From assembly GCA_004145795.1 (NCBI GenBank), contig SEIO01000001.1:62001-126000 (forward strand): 64,000 nucleotides of DNA, read 5' to 3'. Below the pieces are notes generated by a model, which was not told the origin of the DNA, did no database searches, and saw only the letters and a program-made list of their open reading frames with translations. This DNA is from Lentibacillus lipolyticus (GTDB lineage: Bacteria > Bacillota > Bacilli > Bacillales > Amphibacillaceae). The position numbers were made by a program, and so were the translations under genes. Each line of letters starts with the position of its first letter. The first letter of the stretch is position 1. This document shows, in pieces, positions 32,811-42,699 of the stretch.

Positions 32811-33467
32811 TTAATTAAGCTTATGGGTTTCTCCCTTAACAAGGTAAATAATACTCTCGCCAATATTTGTAATATGATCAGCAAACCGCTCCATATACCG
32901 GGCACTGAAAGCCATTTGCATGATATACTGGATTTTTTCCGGATTTGCTGCTGTTTCGCCTAATAAATCCTGAATCATGCTTTCGTATAAATCATCCACC
33001 ATATCATCCATGGTGGATAATTTTCCGGCAATGGAAATATCCTCATACAGCAATGCCTGTATGGCAGTGTGGTTCATATCCATCACCATGTTACGCATGT
33101 CTTTTATCTTTGGAGGTATTGTTAAATAATGTTCCTCTCCCAAACAAATTGCTGATTCAGCAATATTCCTGGCATGATCGCCCATCCGCTCCACATCAGT
33201 CGTTATTTTCAGTGCAATGACAAGGCGACGCAAATCAGTTGCTACTGGCTGTTGCTTCGCCATCGTCACAATCGTCTGTTCATTTATTTCCTTTTCCCGC
33301 CTATCTATATTCATGTCCTGCTTGATTACTTCCTCAGCTAACCTGATATCCTGATTGAATAAGGCATCAATCGCTTTTCCCAGCGCATCTTCCACAGCTT
33401 GCGCCAGTTCAATGATATCCTGCTTCACCCTGTCTAAATCAGCCTCAAACTGTTCCCTGTGCGTCAC
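32811..33467 (-). CDS. phoU: Phosphate signalling protein PhoU (GTG start)
   Basis: A cytoplasmic regulator linking Pst transport to phosphate signalling. The 218-aa protein consists of two three-helix bundles, each with the metal-binding signature: E(R)MGDHARNIAE (about 93-103) and RYMERFADHITNIGE (about 190-204). It starts at GTG after AGGAGG. It is last in pstS-pstC-pstA-pstB-phoU. B. subtilis itself lacks phoU in its pst operon, so this arrangement differs. Confidence 0.95.
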   Translation of the reverse strand: MTHREQFEADLDRVKQDIIELAQAVEDALGKAIDALFNQDIRLAEEVIKQDMNIDRREKEINEQTIVTMAKQQPVATDLRRLVIALKITTDVERMGDHARNIAESAICLGEEHYLTIPPKIKDMRNMVMDMNHTAIQALLYEDISIAGKLSTMDDMVDDLYESMIQDLLGETAANPEKIQYIMQMAFSARYMERFADHITNIGESIIYLVKGETHKLN

Positions 33468-33488
33468 ATGAATCCTCCTTTCGTTTAA

Positions 33489-34313
33489 TCAGCCAAACCG
33501 GCCGGTAATATAGTCTTCAGTCCGCCTGTCTTCCGGGTTGGAAAAGAGTTTGTCTGTGTGCTCGAACTCAACAACCTCACCGTTAAGAAAAAAGGCTGTT
33601 TTATCCGAGATCCGTGCAGCTTGTTGCATGTTGTGGGTGACAATGACAATACTGTAATCTTTTTTCAGACTTTGCACCAGCTCCTCTACTTTGGCCGTTG
33701 CAATCGGGTCCAGGGCGGAGGTTGGCTCATCCATTAGAATGACATCCGGCTCAATTGCCAGGCATCTGGCAATGCAGAGCCGCTGCTGCTGACCGCCTGA
33801 TAAACCAGAGGCATTTTCCTGCAATCGATCTTTCACCTCATCCCACAGGGCCGCGCCTTTGAGGCTTTTTTCAACGATTTCATCGAGCACTTTCTTTTTG
33901 CGGATACCATGAATTTTTGGTCCGTATGCGACATTTTCATAAATTGATTTCGGAAATGGGTTAGGGTTCTGGAAAACCATGCCAACATCCGTTCTTAGTT
34001 GTTCCACTTTGTATCCCGAACTGAATATATCCTGTCCAGCGTAACTAATGGATCCATTCATTTTTACGGACGGAACCAGTTCCACCATTCGGTTAAGCGA
34101 TTTGATGAAGGTTGACTTGCCACACCCAGATGGTCCAATAATCGCTGTTACCTGATTTTCCGGAATAGCAAGCGTTACATCGTAAAGTGCCTGATCGTCA
34201 CCGTACCAGAGATTAAAATGATCAACATTGTAAATGGTTTTGCTTACATATTCCTGTTCGTCTGCAACTGTATTCGCAAAAAAAGTATGTTTCCTTTCTG
34301 CAGCAGTATTCAT
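33489..34313 (-). CDS. pstB: Phosphate ABC transporter ATPase PstB
   Basis: The ATP-hydrolysing subunit of high-affinity phosphate import. The 274-aa protein has Walker [10 protein letters not shown] (about 61-69), Q-loop [10 protein letters not shown], signature LSGGQQQR, Walker [13 protein letters not shown] and the H-loop VTHNMQQA. The ATG preceded by GGAGG at 7 nt is used. A single PstB is encoded, whereas B. subtilis has two. Confidence 0.97.
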   Translation of the reverse strand: MNTAAERKHTFFANTVADEQEYVSKTIYNVDHFNLWYGDDQALYDVTLAIPENQVTAIIGPSGCGKSTFIKSLNRMVELVPSVKMNGSISYAGQDIFSSGYKVEQLRTDVGMVFQNPNPFPKSIYENVAYGPKIHGIRKKKVLDEIVEKSLKGAALWDEVKDRLQENASGLSGGQQQRLCIARCLAIEPDVILMDEPTSALDPIATAKVEELVQSLKKDYSIVIVTHNMQQAARISDKTAFFLNGEVVEFEHTDKLFSNPEDRRTEDYITGRFG

Positions 34314-34330
34314 AAAAAAACCTCCGTGTA

Positions 34331-35203
34331 TCATTTTGAAAACTTATTTCGTATTAACACAGCAATCGAATTCATCAATAGCAGTACAATGAGCAGCACA
34401 ATAATGCCTGAAGAGGCTACCAAATGAAATTCTTCCTGCGGTCTCCCAGTCCAGTTAAATATTTGGATCGGAAGTACGGTGAAGCCTGACCACACGTTCT
34501 CCGGCAAATAGGCAATGAAGGACAAAGCACCAATCATTAACAGTGGTGCTGTTTCACCGATTGCCCGTGATAAGGCAAGAATTCCACCGGTGAGGATACC
34601 AGGAATAGCTGCAGGCAACACGACTCGAAGCACCGTCTGCCATCTCGTCGCCCCCATTGCAAAAGACGCTTCATACTGCTCTTTGGGGATTGCCCGTATT
34701 GCCTCCTGGGAAGATACGACAATAATTGGGAGAATCAACAGACTCATCGTTAATCCGCCTGCCATAATGCTTCTGCCCATCTCCATCAACCGTACAAAAA
34801 CAGTAAGACCTAAAAGTCCAAAGACAACCGATGGCACCCCTGCAAGATTCGAGATATTCATTCGAATGAACCGGGTAACCTTATTTTCTTTTGCGTATTC
34901 TTCAAGGTAAATGGCGGTCCCAACGCCAAGTAACAGAGATACAGGTGCTGTTACCGCCATAAGCCATAAAGAACCAACAATGGCTGCTTTAATCCCCGCC
35001 TCTTCCGGAAACCTGGAAGCAAAACTGGTTAAAAAGTTCCAGTCCAGATACCCCATTCCTTCCGAATAAATGCGATAAAGCAATATCGCCAAAACGACAA
35101 TACCAAAAGCAGCGGCAAGGAAAAAAAGAGAGTTGGCCAACCTGTTTTTAACAAGTCGCTTGGTCATGCTTGACTGAACAGTCTGTTTATCGACAAGATT
35201 CAT
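34331..35203 (-). CDS. pstA: Phosphate ABC transporter permease PstA
   Basis: One of two membrane permease subunits of the Pst system. The 290-aa protein has about six membrane segments and the ABC-permease EAA loop near [20 protein letters not shown], followed by VLPAAIPGI and [12 protein letters not shown], typical of PstA. AAGGAGG precedes the ATG. It starts 1 bp after pstC and ends 17 bp before pstB. Confidence 0.96.
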   Translation of the reverse strand: MNLVDKQTVQSSMTKRLVKNRLANSLFFLAAAFGIVVLAILLYRIYSEGMGYLDWNFLTSFASRFPEEAGIKAAIVGSLWLMAVTAPVSLLLGVGTAIYLEEYAKENKVTRFIRMNISNLAGVPSVVFGLLGLTVFVRLMEMGRSIMAGGLTMSLLILPIIVVSSQEAIRAIPKEQYEASFAMGATRWQTVLRVVLPAAIPGILTGGILALSRAIGETAPLLMIGALSFIAYLPENVWSGFTVLPIQIFNWTGRPQEEFHLVASSGIIVLLIVLLLMNSIAVLIRNKFSK

Positions 35204-35204
35204 C

Positions 35205-36131
35205 TCAGTAATCCTCCTTAAAACGCCGGGAAATATATTGGGATAAAATGTTCATCATGAATGTAAATATAAATAGCGTCATCCCTACTGCATAAATACT
35301 ATAATAGGCAGTTGATCCGTACGACGCATCTCCAAGACTCACCTGGACAATATAGCCTGTCATGGTCTGAATCGATTCTGTCACATCCCATGTCAGTTTT
35401 GGGGTAGAACCGGCAGCGACAGCAACAATCATAGTTTCGCCGATTGCGCGTGATATGCCAAGAACAAACGAAGCGATAATTCCCGATAATGCTGCCGGCA
35501 GAACTACTTTCATTGCTACTTCCAGTCGTGTCGATCCCATTGCTAACGCAGCTTCTCTCATGGAATTGGGAACCGAGCGAAGTGCATCCTCAGACAGCGA
35601 TGCGACCATTGGAATGACCATCACCCCAACAACAATTCCTGGGCTTAGCGCATTAAAAACGGGGAGATCCTGAATAAACGTATTTAAAACAGGTGTCACA
35701 AACGTCAAAGCAAAGAAACCATAAACAATGGTCGGTATTCCAGCAAGTACTTCCAGTACCGGTTTGACAATTTTTCGCGTCTGTTCTGATGCGAACTCAC
35801 TTAAAAAAATGGCTGAAGCAAGACCGATTGGAAGTGCGACCATCATTGCAATAGCTGTAATCAGCATGGTTCCGGCTATGAGAGGAAGAACACCATACGT
35901 TGGGTTTTCACCGAATGGCCACCACTCTGTTCCAGAAATAAATTCCCAAAATGAAACTCGACTGAAAAATGCAGTGGTTTCCACCAGTAATGTCAGAATT
36001 ATTCCTATGGTTGTTAGAACTGAAATTGCTGCACACAGTAAAAAGAATACAGGTGCAGCCTTTTCCGTAAAACGCAAGAAAAAGCGGTTTGTTTCTTTCT
36101 GTTTAATCATGTTTTTTACATTTACTTCCAT
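35205..36131 (-). CDS. pstC: Phosphate ABC transporter permease PstC
   Basis: The second permease subunit. The 308-aa protein has six membrane segments, an extended periplasmic loop (SGTEWWPFGENPTYGVLPLI), the EAA-type motif SVPNSMREAALAMGSTRLEVA and ISRAIGETMIVAVAAG. AGAGGTGG lies before the chosen ATG; an ATG six codons upstream lacks a site. It follows pstS after a stable hairpin. Confidence 0.96.
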   Translation of the reverse strand: MEVNVKNMIKQKETNRFFLRFTEKAAPVFFLLCAAISVLTTIGIILTLLVETTAFFSRVSFWEFISGTEWWPFGENPTYGVLPLIAGTMLITAIAMMVALPIGLASAIFLSEFASEQTRKIVKPVLEVLAGIPTIVYGFFALTFVTPVLNTFIQDLPVFNALSPGIVVGVMVIPMVASLSEDALRSVPNSMREAALAMGSTRLEVAMKVVLPAALSGIIASFVLGISRAIGETMIVAVAAGSTPKLTWDVTESIQTMTGYIVQVSLGDASYGSTAYYSIYAVGMTLFIFTFMMNILSQYISRRFKEDY

Positions 36132-36182
36132 GCAACCACCTCTTTTCATTGGATAACCTATCTGAGTTCACGGTAAAGCAGG

Positions 36183-36217
36183 AGGTGAGAATAGCCCCAA
36201 AAGCGCTTTTCTCACCT
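36183..36217 (-). other. Intercistronic hairpin between pstS and pstC
   Basis: AGGTGAGAA / TTCTCACCT perfect 9-bp arms enclose AAAAGCGCTTTT. It has no T-run, so it is more likely an mRNA-stabilising or partial attenuation structure that keeps pstS transcript in excess. Confidence 0.6.
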
Positions 36218-36226
36218 ATTCCTCGC

Positions 36227-37192
36227 CTATTTACCGGCTATTTCATCAACCTTTTGCAGTGCATCTTCATACGCACTTTCCGGTTTGCCAACATATCCAA
36301 CTGCTTCTGCCATCTTGCCGGCATTTTCAAGTGCATACGTTGTAAAATCATACACAGCGTCATTTTTCAATGCTTCATTTTTAACATAGATGAATAGTGG
36401 CCGTGAAAATGGATTATATGCCCCCGATTGAATGGTTTCTTTGCTTGGTTTGACGGCTTCTCCTTCACTATTCACAATTGGGACGGCCTTCAAGTTTTCC
36501 TTATTTTCAGCATAGTAAGCATATCCAAAATAACTGATGCCATTGGGGGAACCCATTACCCCCTGAACTAGGACATTGTCGTCTTCTGATAATGATGCAT
36601 CTTTACGAATTTGCGCATCCCCGAGAATAACTTCACTAAAATAATCAAATGTGCCGGAATCAGCTCCAGGGCTATAAAACTCAATTTCTTTTTCAGGCCA
36701 GCCATCCTTCACATCGGCCCATGTTTCTACTCCGCCATTTTCGGACCACATTTTTTTCAACTGGTCAACCGTCAGTTTATTAACCCAGTCGTTTTCCTTA
36801 TTGACAACAACGGAAAGACCATCAAGAGCAACTTCGAATTCAGTATAGTCAATACCTGCGTCCTTTAGCGCCTGCTTTTCTTCTTCTTTAATTGGCCGGG
36901 AAGCATTTGAAATATGCGTTTCTCCGGCAGCAAACTTTTCAAATCCGCCGCCACTCCCAGAGACTCCAATGTTTACTCGAGCATTAGGATTTTGCTTTTG
37001 ATAATCTTCAGCGATGGCTTCCATTATTGGAAAAACGGTTGATGACCCATCCACGATTACTTCGGACGATCCGTTACCTTCACGTTTGTTGCCTTCATCA
37101 TTTCCTTGTGCGTTTTCGCCTCCCTCTGTATTGCCGCATGCAGCCAACAGCAGTGACATGGCGATTGCCGCAAGTAGAAAAAATGATCTCAT
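36227..37192 (-). CDS. pstS: Phosphate-binding lipoprotein PstS
   Basis: The extracellular phosphate receptor of the Pst system. The 321-aa protein has a lipoprotein signal peptide with lipobox LAAC (about 16-19). Phosphate-site signatures are [18 protein letters not shown] (about 47-64), [16 protein letters not shown] and [17 protein letters not shown] lies 10 nt before the ATG. It leads the pst operon behind a PhoP box array. Confidence 0.96.
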   Translation of the reverse strand: MRSFFLLAAIAMSLLLAACGNTEGGENAQGNDEGNKREGNGSSEVIVDGSSTVFPIMEAIAEDYQKQNPNARVNIGVSGSGGGFEKFAAGETHISNASRPIKEEEKQALKDAGIDYTEFEVALDGLSVVVNKENDWVNKLTVDQLKKMWSENGGVETWADVKDGWPEKEIEFYSPGADSGTFDYFSEVILGDAQIRKDASLSEDDNVLVQGVMGSPNGISYFGYAYYAENKENLKAVPIVNSEGEAVKPSKETIQSGAYNPFSRPLFIYVKNEALKNDAVYDFTTYALENAGKMAEAVGYVGKPESAYEDALQKVDEIAGK

Positions 37193-37261
37193 TTAAAAAA
37201 GCCCCCTGTAATCCGTTTTTGTCAGAAAAAGGGATATCACTTCCCTCCCCCTGCAACACCA

Positions 37262-37315
37262 ATCATAACGAACGAGTTTTAACTGCCTATGAACTGAATG
37301 TAAAAATAACGTAAA
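37262..37315 (-). promoter_or_regulatory. PhoP box array and -10 of the pst operon
   Basis: On the minus strand four hexamers, TTTACG (37315-37310), TTTACA (37304-37299), TTCATA (37293-37288) and TTAAAA (37282-37277), recur with exact 11-bp period. This is the layout of PhoP sites (consensus TTAACA). TATGAT (37267-37262) follows as a -10, so the last box covers the -35 region, as in activated Pho promoters. Confidence 0.75.
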
Positions 37316-37329
37316 GAATATAGGAAATA

Positions 37330-37363
37330 AAAATACCTGAACACTGCGGTGCGAGTGTTCAGG
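37330..37363 (-). terminator. Terminator of pbpA
   Basis: CCTGAACACT / AGTGTTCAGG stem with an 8-nt loop, followed on the minus strand by TATTTTTATTT. Confidence 0.8.
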
Positions 37364-37375
37364 CTGATAACTGCC

Positions 37376-39460
37376 TTATTCTTCATCGTTATTTTCTTTT
37401 AAATTAAAATAAGCGTCTAAAATCCCTTTACCGATTTCATGGTTAATCGGATGCTTATTACCCACTCCTGCCTTTGGAACCATAAGCGCAAACGCTATCT
37501 CCGGATTATCGTATGGCGCATAACCGATAAGTGCCAAGTTCTCTGTGTCGTGTTTTTCCCCATCATCATACACGTCGTATTCGGCGGTTCCTGTTTTACC
37601 GGCAATATCATACATCGTATATGGTTTTCCGGAGAAGTAGGGGTATGCGGTACCGCCTGATTCCTGAAATACCTGCCGGAACCCTTCCTGTACGCGGTCA
37701 ATGTACTTTTGATCCATATCGATGCGATTCATGAACTCCGTGTTATTGCTTTTGTATACCGGACCAAGTTCCTCGCTGTGTGAAATCGGATTTCGAACCT
37801 CTTTCAGGAAGTGCGGCCGGATTCGATAGCCGTCATTGGCAATCGTTGACACGTACTGGGCCATTTGCATGGTCGTATACGTATCATACTGGCCAATCGC
37901 CAGGTCAAGCAGATTCCCTGCGAGCGGATCACTGCCCTTATACCCGGTTGATTCTGTTGGAAAATCGATGCCTGTGGAAACCCCGAGACCAAACTGGCTG
38001 AAGTACCTGCGCATCTCGGTAAAAGCGGCCGGATCAAAATTAAGCGGTTCGTGCGGCTGATAGTTGAAATCGCCGCCCATGCGCATGGCAATATAGAACA
38101 TGTACACGTTGGACGAACGTTTCAATGCCTCGTAGTCATTGACCCAACCTAAATCCTGCCAGGAACTTTTCTCTGGTGTGCCTTTGATGTTAACCGGTGT
38201 GTCGTAAAATCGCTGACCAGGTTTAATCACACCTGATTCATACCCGGCCAGCATTGTCGCCCCTTTGACAGCTGATCCAGGACTATAGGCACTGTGTATG
38301 GTGCGCAGGCCGGCATTTTGAAATTCTTTTTCCTTCCGGTCATAATACTGCCCGCCCGCAGCCAGAATTTCCCCTGTCTGCGGATCCATCATGACAGCAA
38401 GCGCCGTATCCATATATTTATTTTCATATGGCTGATTCTGAATGGCGGTTTTTAATTCGCGGCGAAGGACTTTATTTACCTCTTTCTGTAACTCCATATC
38501 AATGGTGAGAACAAGGTCTTTCCCGCGCTGTCCTTCCACGGCAACATCCGAATCAACAATAGTGCCATTTTTGTCTGTTGTATACAGTATTTTCTCTTTT
38601 CGGCCACGCAGTATACTTTCATACTGTTCCTCGAGACCGCTTCGGCCAACACGATCATTCCGGCTGTAGCCTCTTGTTAGGTAATAATCTTTTTTTGCGG
38701 CTAATATGCCTTGTTTTTCCGATGTGATATCGCCCGCAAACGACTTGAATGTGCTATCGTATGGGTATTCGCGATTCCAGTCGGTTGTCGCGTTAACTCC
38801 TGGCAAATTATCGAGATGTTCAGCAACACGCGCAAATTCTTTGGATGTTACGTCGGATCCTTTCTTGATAGTTTGCGGAGTCAGAGCCATTGCCTTATCC
38901 ATTTCTTTTTTAATCGCCATAACTTCCAGCTGTTTATTGGTGAACTTATCAAATGCCACTTCTTCTTCTTTAATTCGTTCAAGCATTGTACTGTACTGTT
39001 CACTTGTGTCCATGTTTTCAATTTCTTTATCGGTAAGCCGGCTCTTTGCTTCCTTCGTATTCTGAAGATACCAGTATTCTTTCCGGTTGCGCAGGGTAAC
39101 TCCGAAATGCCCATCTTTCCCTGGATCCATGGAAATATATTGTGCTAACTTTTCGGCTACATCCAATCTGTCTTGTGCCTGTGTCCCTTTTTCCGGGGTA
39201 TACGTAATCGCATATTCTGCATCATTTCCGACAATTAAATTTCCATTGCGGTCAAACATTTTCCCGCGCGGCACCGAAATTTCTGTGTAATCATTAGATG
39301 TCCGGTCAATTTCTGCCTGGAATGCTTCCCCATTCAAAATTTGAACAACCCCAAGCTGCAAAACCAGCAATGAAAACAGCAAAAACACGGCAAAAAACAG
39401 TATATTTAAACGAAAGGGCAGCTGAGCCTTTTTCTTTTTCCTCTTCTTTACATCAGCCAT
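37376..39460 (-). CDS. pbpA: Class B penicillin-binding protein (PbpA/PBP2-type transpeptidase)
   Basis: A D,D-transpeptidase of the elongation machinery that crosslinks peptidoglycan outside the membrane. The 694-aa protein has a basic cytoplasmic tail, one membrane segment (about 18-40), a dimerisation/pedestal domain ([19 protein letters not shown]) and a transpeptidase domain with SPGSAVKG (active-site Ser), SSN and KTGTAE motifs. The ATG after GAGGGAGAGG is used. The same gene stands between yqgE and pstS in B. subtilis. Confidence 0.94.
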   Translation of the reverse strand: MADVKKRKKKKAQLPFRLNILFFAVFLLFSLLVLQLGVVQILNGEAFQAEIDRTSNDYTEISVPRGKMFDRNGNLIVGNDAEYAITYTPEKGTQAQDRLDVAEKLAQYISMDPGKDGHFGVTLRNRKEYWYLQNTKEAKSRLTDKEIENMDTSEQYSTMLERIKEEEVAFDKFTNKQLEVMAIKKEMDKAMALTPQTIKKGSDVTSKEFARVAEHLDNLPGVNATTDWNREYPYDSTFKSFAGDITSEKQGILAAKKDYYLTRGYSRNDRVGRSGLEEQYESILRGRKEKILYTTDKNGTIVDSDVAVEGQRGKDLVLTIDMELQKEVNKVLRRELKTAIQNQPYENKYMDTALAVMMDPQTGEILAAGGQYYDRKEKEFQNAGLRTIHSAYSPGSAVKGATMLAGYESGVIKPGQRFYDTPVNIKGTPEKSSWQDLGWVNDYEALKRSSNVYMFYIAMRMGGDFNYQPHEPLNFDPAAFTEMRRYFSQFGLGVSTGIDFPTESTGYKGSDPLAGNLLDLAIGQYDTYTTMQMAQYVSTIANDGYRIRPHFLKEVRNPISHSEELGPVYKSNNTEFMNRIDMDQKYIDRVQEGFRQVFQESGGTAYPYFSGKPYTMYDIAGKTGTAEYDVYDDGEKHDTENLALIGYAPYDNPEIAFALMVPKAGVGNKHPINHEIGKGILDAYFNLKENNDEE

Positions 39461-39531
39461 ATACCTCTCCCTCACCCTTTACCATTCTATAGCTTGATTA
39501 TACCATTTTTTTCGTCTGATTCTAACAGGGT

Positions 39532-40800
39532 TTACCGATTTTTTTCATCTGTTACCGGCTCCTTCGTAATGGATTCCTTTCTTCCGGTGGTTCCAAGATA
39601 AATATCTTTAATAAACAAGTAAATCACAATGTGACCCAACCCGAAAAAGGCGAGCAGGTACGGAATGATGACTTCTGCTGATACTAGCGAAATCGCAATC
39701 AGAAACACAACAATCGCTGTTACTCTGCCAATATTCGCAAACACTTCCCGCACAACAATATACTCTACTCGAAGTTCCTTTGCTTTCCAGGCTTTCCCAA
39801 TCACATCAAACGTCATGGAAAAGTATGGAACATTGACAACAGGATAGGCAATACCGATTAGAGCGGCATAAATCATCAGTTGAACATACCCGGTATCAAA
39901 TAAAATAATGTAGATTGAGAAATACAGGATGAGCGCTCCTGTCAATATAAACTTTTTCCGCATGGACGATTTAATCCATCTGGTCACAATAAAGTAAAAT
40001 ACAAACGACAACCCGGACAAAAACAAGTTAAACATGCCTAGCGAAAACTCACTGCCAGTAGCGAGAAACACCCATATCGAAATCACAAACAAAAAGATTC
40101 CTTCCCGGAGTCCTTGTGATATATGGGCATTCAGGATTTTTCGCCAGTTTTTATTATGGTTCCATTCTGCTAATACACGCTTGAAGTGAAATTTTCCTTC
40201 TGCCTGCCGCCGTTTAAGAAAAAAACTGCAGACGACAGCGGCTATGAAGAGACAAAACGAAATGGTAAAAATAACCGTATACCCAATGGTTTCTTCCATC
40301 CTGGCAATCAAGGTACCCGCCAGCAACGGACCAATCATACCGGCAAACGACTGCAACACCCCTAAAAATCCGTTAAAAAAATCTCTTGATTCTGGTTCCG
40401 TAATTTCAAATGTAAGCACATTGAATGCCAGCCAGTAAAATCCGAAACCAATTCCCAGCACACTGCCAAGCAGGAAATTATATGTTGCTGCTTTATCCGC
40501 GATTAGCAGGACACTAAGGAAAAAGATTGATAAAAAAATCACCCCTAAACGAAGGACAATGACGCGGTCAATTTTTTTGGCAATCTTCCCGGCCAGGACG
40601 AACGTAACTGGCTGCAGCAAATAAATCCCCAGATTGTAAAAAGCGATGGTACTGTAATCGCCTGCCTGTCGCCATAAATATATATTTACAAAAGTGTTGG
40701 AAAGGAAAATACTAAGCGAGTACAACCCGCCTATCACAAGCAGTAAAATCAGATCCCGGTTTATATCCATTTTTCCTGTGAAGGCCTGTAAAGGTTTCAT
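39532..40800 (-). CDS. yqgE: Major facilitator superfamily transporter YqgE
   Basis: A 422-aa membrane protein with about 12 predicted membrane segments and basic inter-segment loops (AGKIAKKIDRVIVLRLG, FFLKRRQAEGKFHFKR). It corresponds to YqgE between pbpA and sodA. AAAGGAG lies 8 nt before the chosen ATG; an ATG two codons upstream is too close. The transported compound cannot be told from sequence. Confidence 0.85.
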   Translation of the reverse strand: MKPLQAFTGKMDINRDLILLLVIGGLYSLSIFLSNTFVNIYLWRQAGDYSTIAFYNLGIYLLQPVTFVLAGKIAKKIDRVIVLRLGVIFLSIFFLSVLLIADKAATYNFLLGSVLGIGFGFYWLAFNVLTFEITEPESRDFFNGFLGVLQSFAGMIGPLLAGTLIARMEETIGYTVIFTISFCLFIAAVVCSFFLKRRQAEGKFHFKRVLAEWNHNKNWRKILNAHISQGLREGIFLFVISIWVFLATGSEFSLGMFNLFLSGLSFVFYFIVTRWIKSSMRKKFILTGALILYFSIYIILFDTGYVQLMIYAALIGIAYPVVNVPYFSMTFDVIGKAWKAKELRVEYIVVREVFANIGRVTAIVVFLIAISLVSAEVIIPYLLAFFGLGHIVIYLFIKDIYLGTTGRKESITKEPVTDEKNR

Positions 40801-40917
40801 ATCCATTGCTCCTTTTTGTTCATTTATAGTGTGAGCAAATCAGAGCGGAGATATGTAATTCCAAAAATGTCAAAAAACGTGGATACTCTGTCGCCTTCAT
40901 AGGCAGAGCACGACATA

Positions 40918-40950
40918 AAAAAACACGGGAACTTGCATCCCGTGTTTTAA
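40918..40950 (-). terminator. Terminator of sodA
   Basis: AAAACACGGGA / TCCCGTGTTTT stem with a 7-nt loop and a minus-strand T-run. The gap to yqgE (40801-40917) shows no gene. Confidence 0.85.
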
Positions 40951-40961
40951 AAAGCTGCTTT

Positions 40962-41573
40962 TTATTTAGCTTCATTATAATTTTTAGCAACTTCGTCCCA
41001 GTTCACAACATTCCAGAATGCTGCAACATAGTCGGGACGGCGATTTTGATAGTTAAGATAGTATGCATGCTCCCAAACATCAAGACCTAAAATTGGTGTC
41101 TTTCCTTCCATCAAAGGCGTGTCCTGGTTTGGTGTGCTAGTTACTTCCAGTTCACCGTTATCGACAACGAGCCATGCCCAGCCTGATCCAAAACGTCCTT
41201 TTGCAGCTGTTTCGAATGTTTCTTTAAATTTATCAAAGCTGCCGAATTTAGCATTGATTTTATCAGCAAGCTCGCCGGTTGGTTCACCGCCGCCGTTTGG
41301 TGACATAACTTTCCAGAACAAACTATGGTTCGCATGTCCTCCGCCATTATTCCGTACAGCTGTACGGATATCTTCTGGTACAGCGTTAAGATCGCCAAGC
41401 AGATCCTCAAGTGATTTGTTCTGAAGGTCTGCTTTGCCTTCCAGCGCTGCATTCAGTTTCGTTACATAAGTATTGTGATGCTTCGTGTGGTGGATATTCA
41501 TCGTTTCTTTGTCAATCGTTGGTTCTAAAGCATCGTATGCATATGGCAGTTCTGGTAATTCAAATGGAGCCAT
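40962..41573 (-). CDS. sodA: Manganese superoxide dismutase
   Basis: Converts superoxide to peroxide and oxygen in the cytoplasm. The 203-aa protein has the metal ligands of the Fe/Mn family: H28 in NIHHTKHH, the His in [11 protein letters not shown], and Asp and His in [16 protein letters not shown] residues at the second site favour manganese use. GGAGG lies 9 nt before the chosen ATG; the earlier in-frame ATG sits directly against that site. Confidence 0.96.
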   Translation of the reverse strand: MAPFELPELPYAYDALEPTIDKETMNIHHTKHHNTYVTKLNAALEGKADLQNKSLEDLLGDLNAVPEDIRTAVRNNGGGHANHSLFWKVMSPNGGGEPTGELADKINAKFGSFDKFKETFETAAKGRFGSGWAWLVVDNGELEVTSTPNQDTPLMEGKTPILGLDVWEHAYYLNYQNRRPDYVAAFWNVVNWDEVAKNYNEAK

Positions 41574-41689
41574 TGTATACATCCTCCCTTAGTGCATTTA
41601 TTAAAAGGATTGAAGATTCAACCTTTTATCTTTACCGTATCAAAGCCCACGTATACTTGCAAACAATATGCATGTTTCAAACGTATATA

Positions 41690-41830
41690 TGATAACATCC
41701 TATCTGACCATAGACTGACGCAGCTGGAATATACTCATTTTCGGCGGGCTCATCACGAATCCCCTCGCTCGCAAAGAACGCCCACTGTGGGGTCTTATAC
41801 GTCCTGTTCGTCGTAGTTTATAGAAGCTTT
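41690..41830. other. Non-coding stretch, possible dispersed repeat
   Basis: Between sodA and the tRNA cluster (41574-41864) no gene is supported. The part from about 41712 to 41820 is more G+C-rich than its surroundings (CATTTTCGGCGGGC, CACTGTGGGG) and has no codon bias on either strand. It resembles an intergenic repeat, but a second copy is not seen here. Confidence 0.25.
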
Positions 41831-41864
41831 TGCGTATAATTTATTTTCTAAATTGGTTAGGACA

Positions 41865-41893
41865 CAAAAAAAACAAGCATTTAAGCTTGTTTA
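41865..41893 (-). terminator. Terminator of the tRNA operon
   Basis: AAACAAGC / GCTTGTTT stem followed by eight T on the minus strand, 9 bp after tRNA-Phe. Confidence 0.85.
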
Positions 41894-41901
41894 AGGAAAG
41901 A

Positions 41902-41974
<73 letters not shown>

Positions 41975-41977
41975 GTA

Positions 41978-42070
41978 TGGAGGAGGTAGAGGGATTCGAA
42001 CCCCCGCGCGGTTTGACCCGCCTGTCGGTTTTCAAGACCGATCCCTTCAACCAGACTTGGGTATACCTCC
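41978..42070 (-). tRNA. tRNA-Ser (UGA)
   Basis: Acceptor GGAGGTA/TACCTCC, anticodon loop CTTGAAA giving UGA, and the long variable arm typical of class II Ser tRNA (GGCGGGTCAAACCGCGCG). CCA appears encoded. Confidence 0.93.
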
Positions 42071-42079
42071 GAATATAAA

Positions 42080-42156
42080 TGGTGGACCCTGCAGGATTCG
42101 AACCTGCGACCGATCGGTTATGAGCCGATAGCTCTGACCAGCTGAGCTAAGGGTCC
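42080..42156 (-). tRNA. tRNA with CAU anticodon, probably tRNA-Ile2 (lysidine type)
   Basis: Acceptor GGACCC.. with anticodon loop CTCATAA. Sequence resembles the Bacillus tRNA whose C34 is converted to lysidine to read AUA, and differs from the elongator Met at 42266. CCA encoded. Confidence 0.85.
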
Positions 42157-42175
42157 GTCTCTTCAGTTATTCGTA

Positions 42176-42252
42176 TGGGGCGACCGGTGGGGATCGAACC
42201 CACGCATGCCGGAGCCACAATCCGGTGCGTTAACCACTTCGCCACGGCCGCC
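42176..42252 (-). tRNA. tRNA-His (GUG)
   Basis: Anticodon loop TTGTGGC gives GUG. The extra 5' G (position -1) faces discriminator C, a His identity feature. CCA encoded. Confidence 0.95.
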
Positions 42253-42265
42253 ATAAAGTGATAAA

Positions 42266-42339
42266 TAGCGGTGGAGGGAATCGAACCCACGACCTCACGG
42301 GTATGAACCGTACGCTCTAGCCAGCTGAGCTACACCGCC
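42266..42339 (-). tRNA. tRNA-Met (CAU), elongator type
   Basis: Acceptor GGCGGTG/CACCGCT, anticodon loop TTCATAC giving CAU. It lacks the initiator-specific mismatched 5' end and matches the Bacillus elongator. Confidence 0.92.
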
Positions 42340-42342
42340 ATA

Positions 42343-42417
42343 TGGCTCCACAGGCAGGATTCGAACCTGCGACCGATCGGTTAACAGCCGATAGCTCTAC
42401 CGCTGAGCTACTGTGGA
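42343..42417 (-). tRNA. tRNA-Asn (GUU)
   Basis: Acceptor TCCACAG/CTGTGGA, anticodon loop CTGTTAA giving GUU, CCA encoded. It is the first gene of the operon. Confidence 0.95.
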
Positions 42418-42471
42418 ATAATCTTAAATAATTAACAATGTTAATCGCTATTTTCATCAGCGACGAAATAT

Positions 42472-42500
42472 AATTTATCATGTTCCGCTAAATATGTCAA
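42472..42500 (-). promoter_or_regulatory. Sigma-A promoter of the tRNA operon
   Basis: On the minus strand TTGACA (42500-42495), 17 bp, TAAATT (42477-42472), about 50 bp upstream of tRNA-Asn. Confidence 0.75.
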
Positions 42501-42644
42501 CAACTTTTTCTCACAAAATTTATGTAAGGTCGAAAAAAGCAGAACAGTGACAAGCAACATCATAAACTATAGCATGTTCATTCCATATTTTCAATAGTAT
42601 TTTCCTAAAAATAAGTAACAGAAGCTTTTCTTCCTTTATGAACA

Positions 42645-42686
42645 AAAATTACCGGTGCTGCTCCAGATGGCTGCACCGGTATTTTC
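42645..42686 (-). terminator. Terminator of the Na/Pi cotransporter gene
   Basis: ACCGGTGC(T)GC / GC(T)GCACCGGT stem followed on the minus strand by AATTTTTG. Confidence 0.8.
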
Positions 42687-42699
42687 CAACTGTACTTAA

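Noticed and set aside
38711-39148. Long plus-strand frame opposite pbpA (and similar frames opposite nrdJ, yqfO and glyS)
   Set aside because: They mirror strong genes with clear domains, lack ribosome sites and show no protein-like composition.
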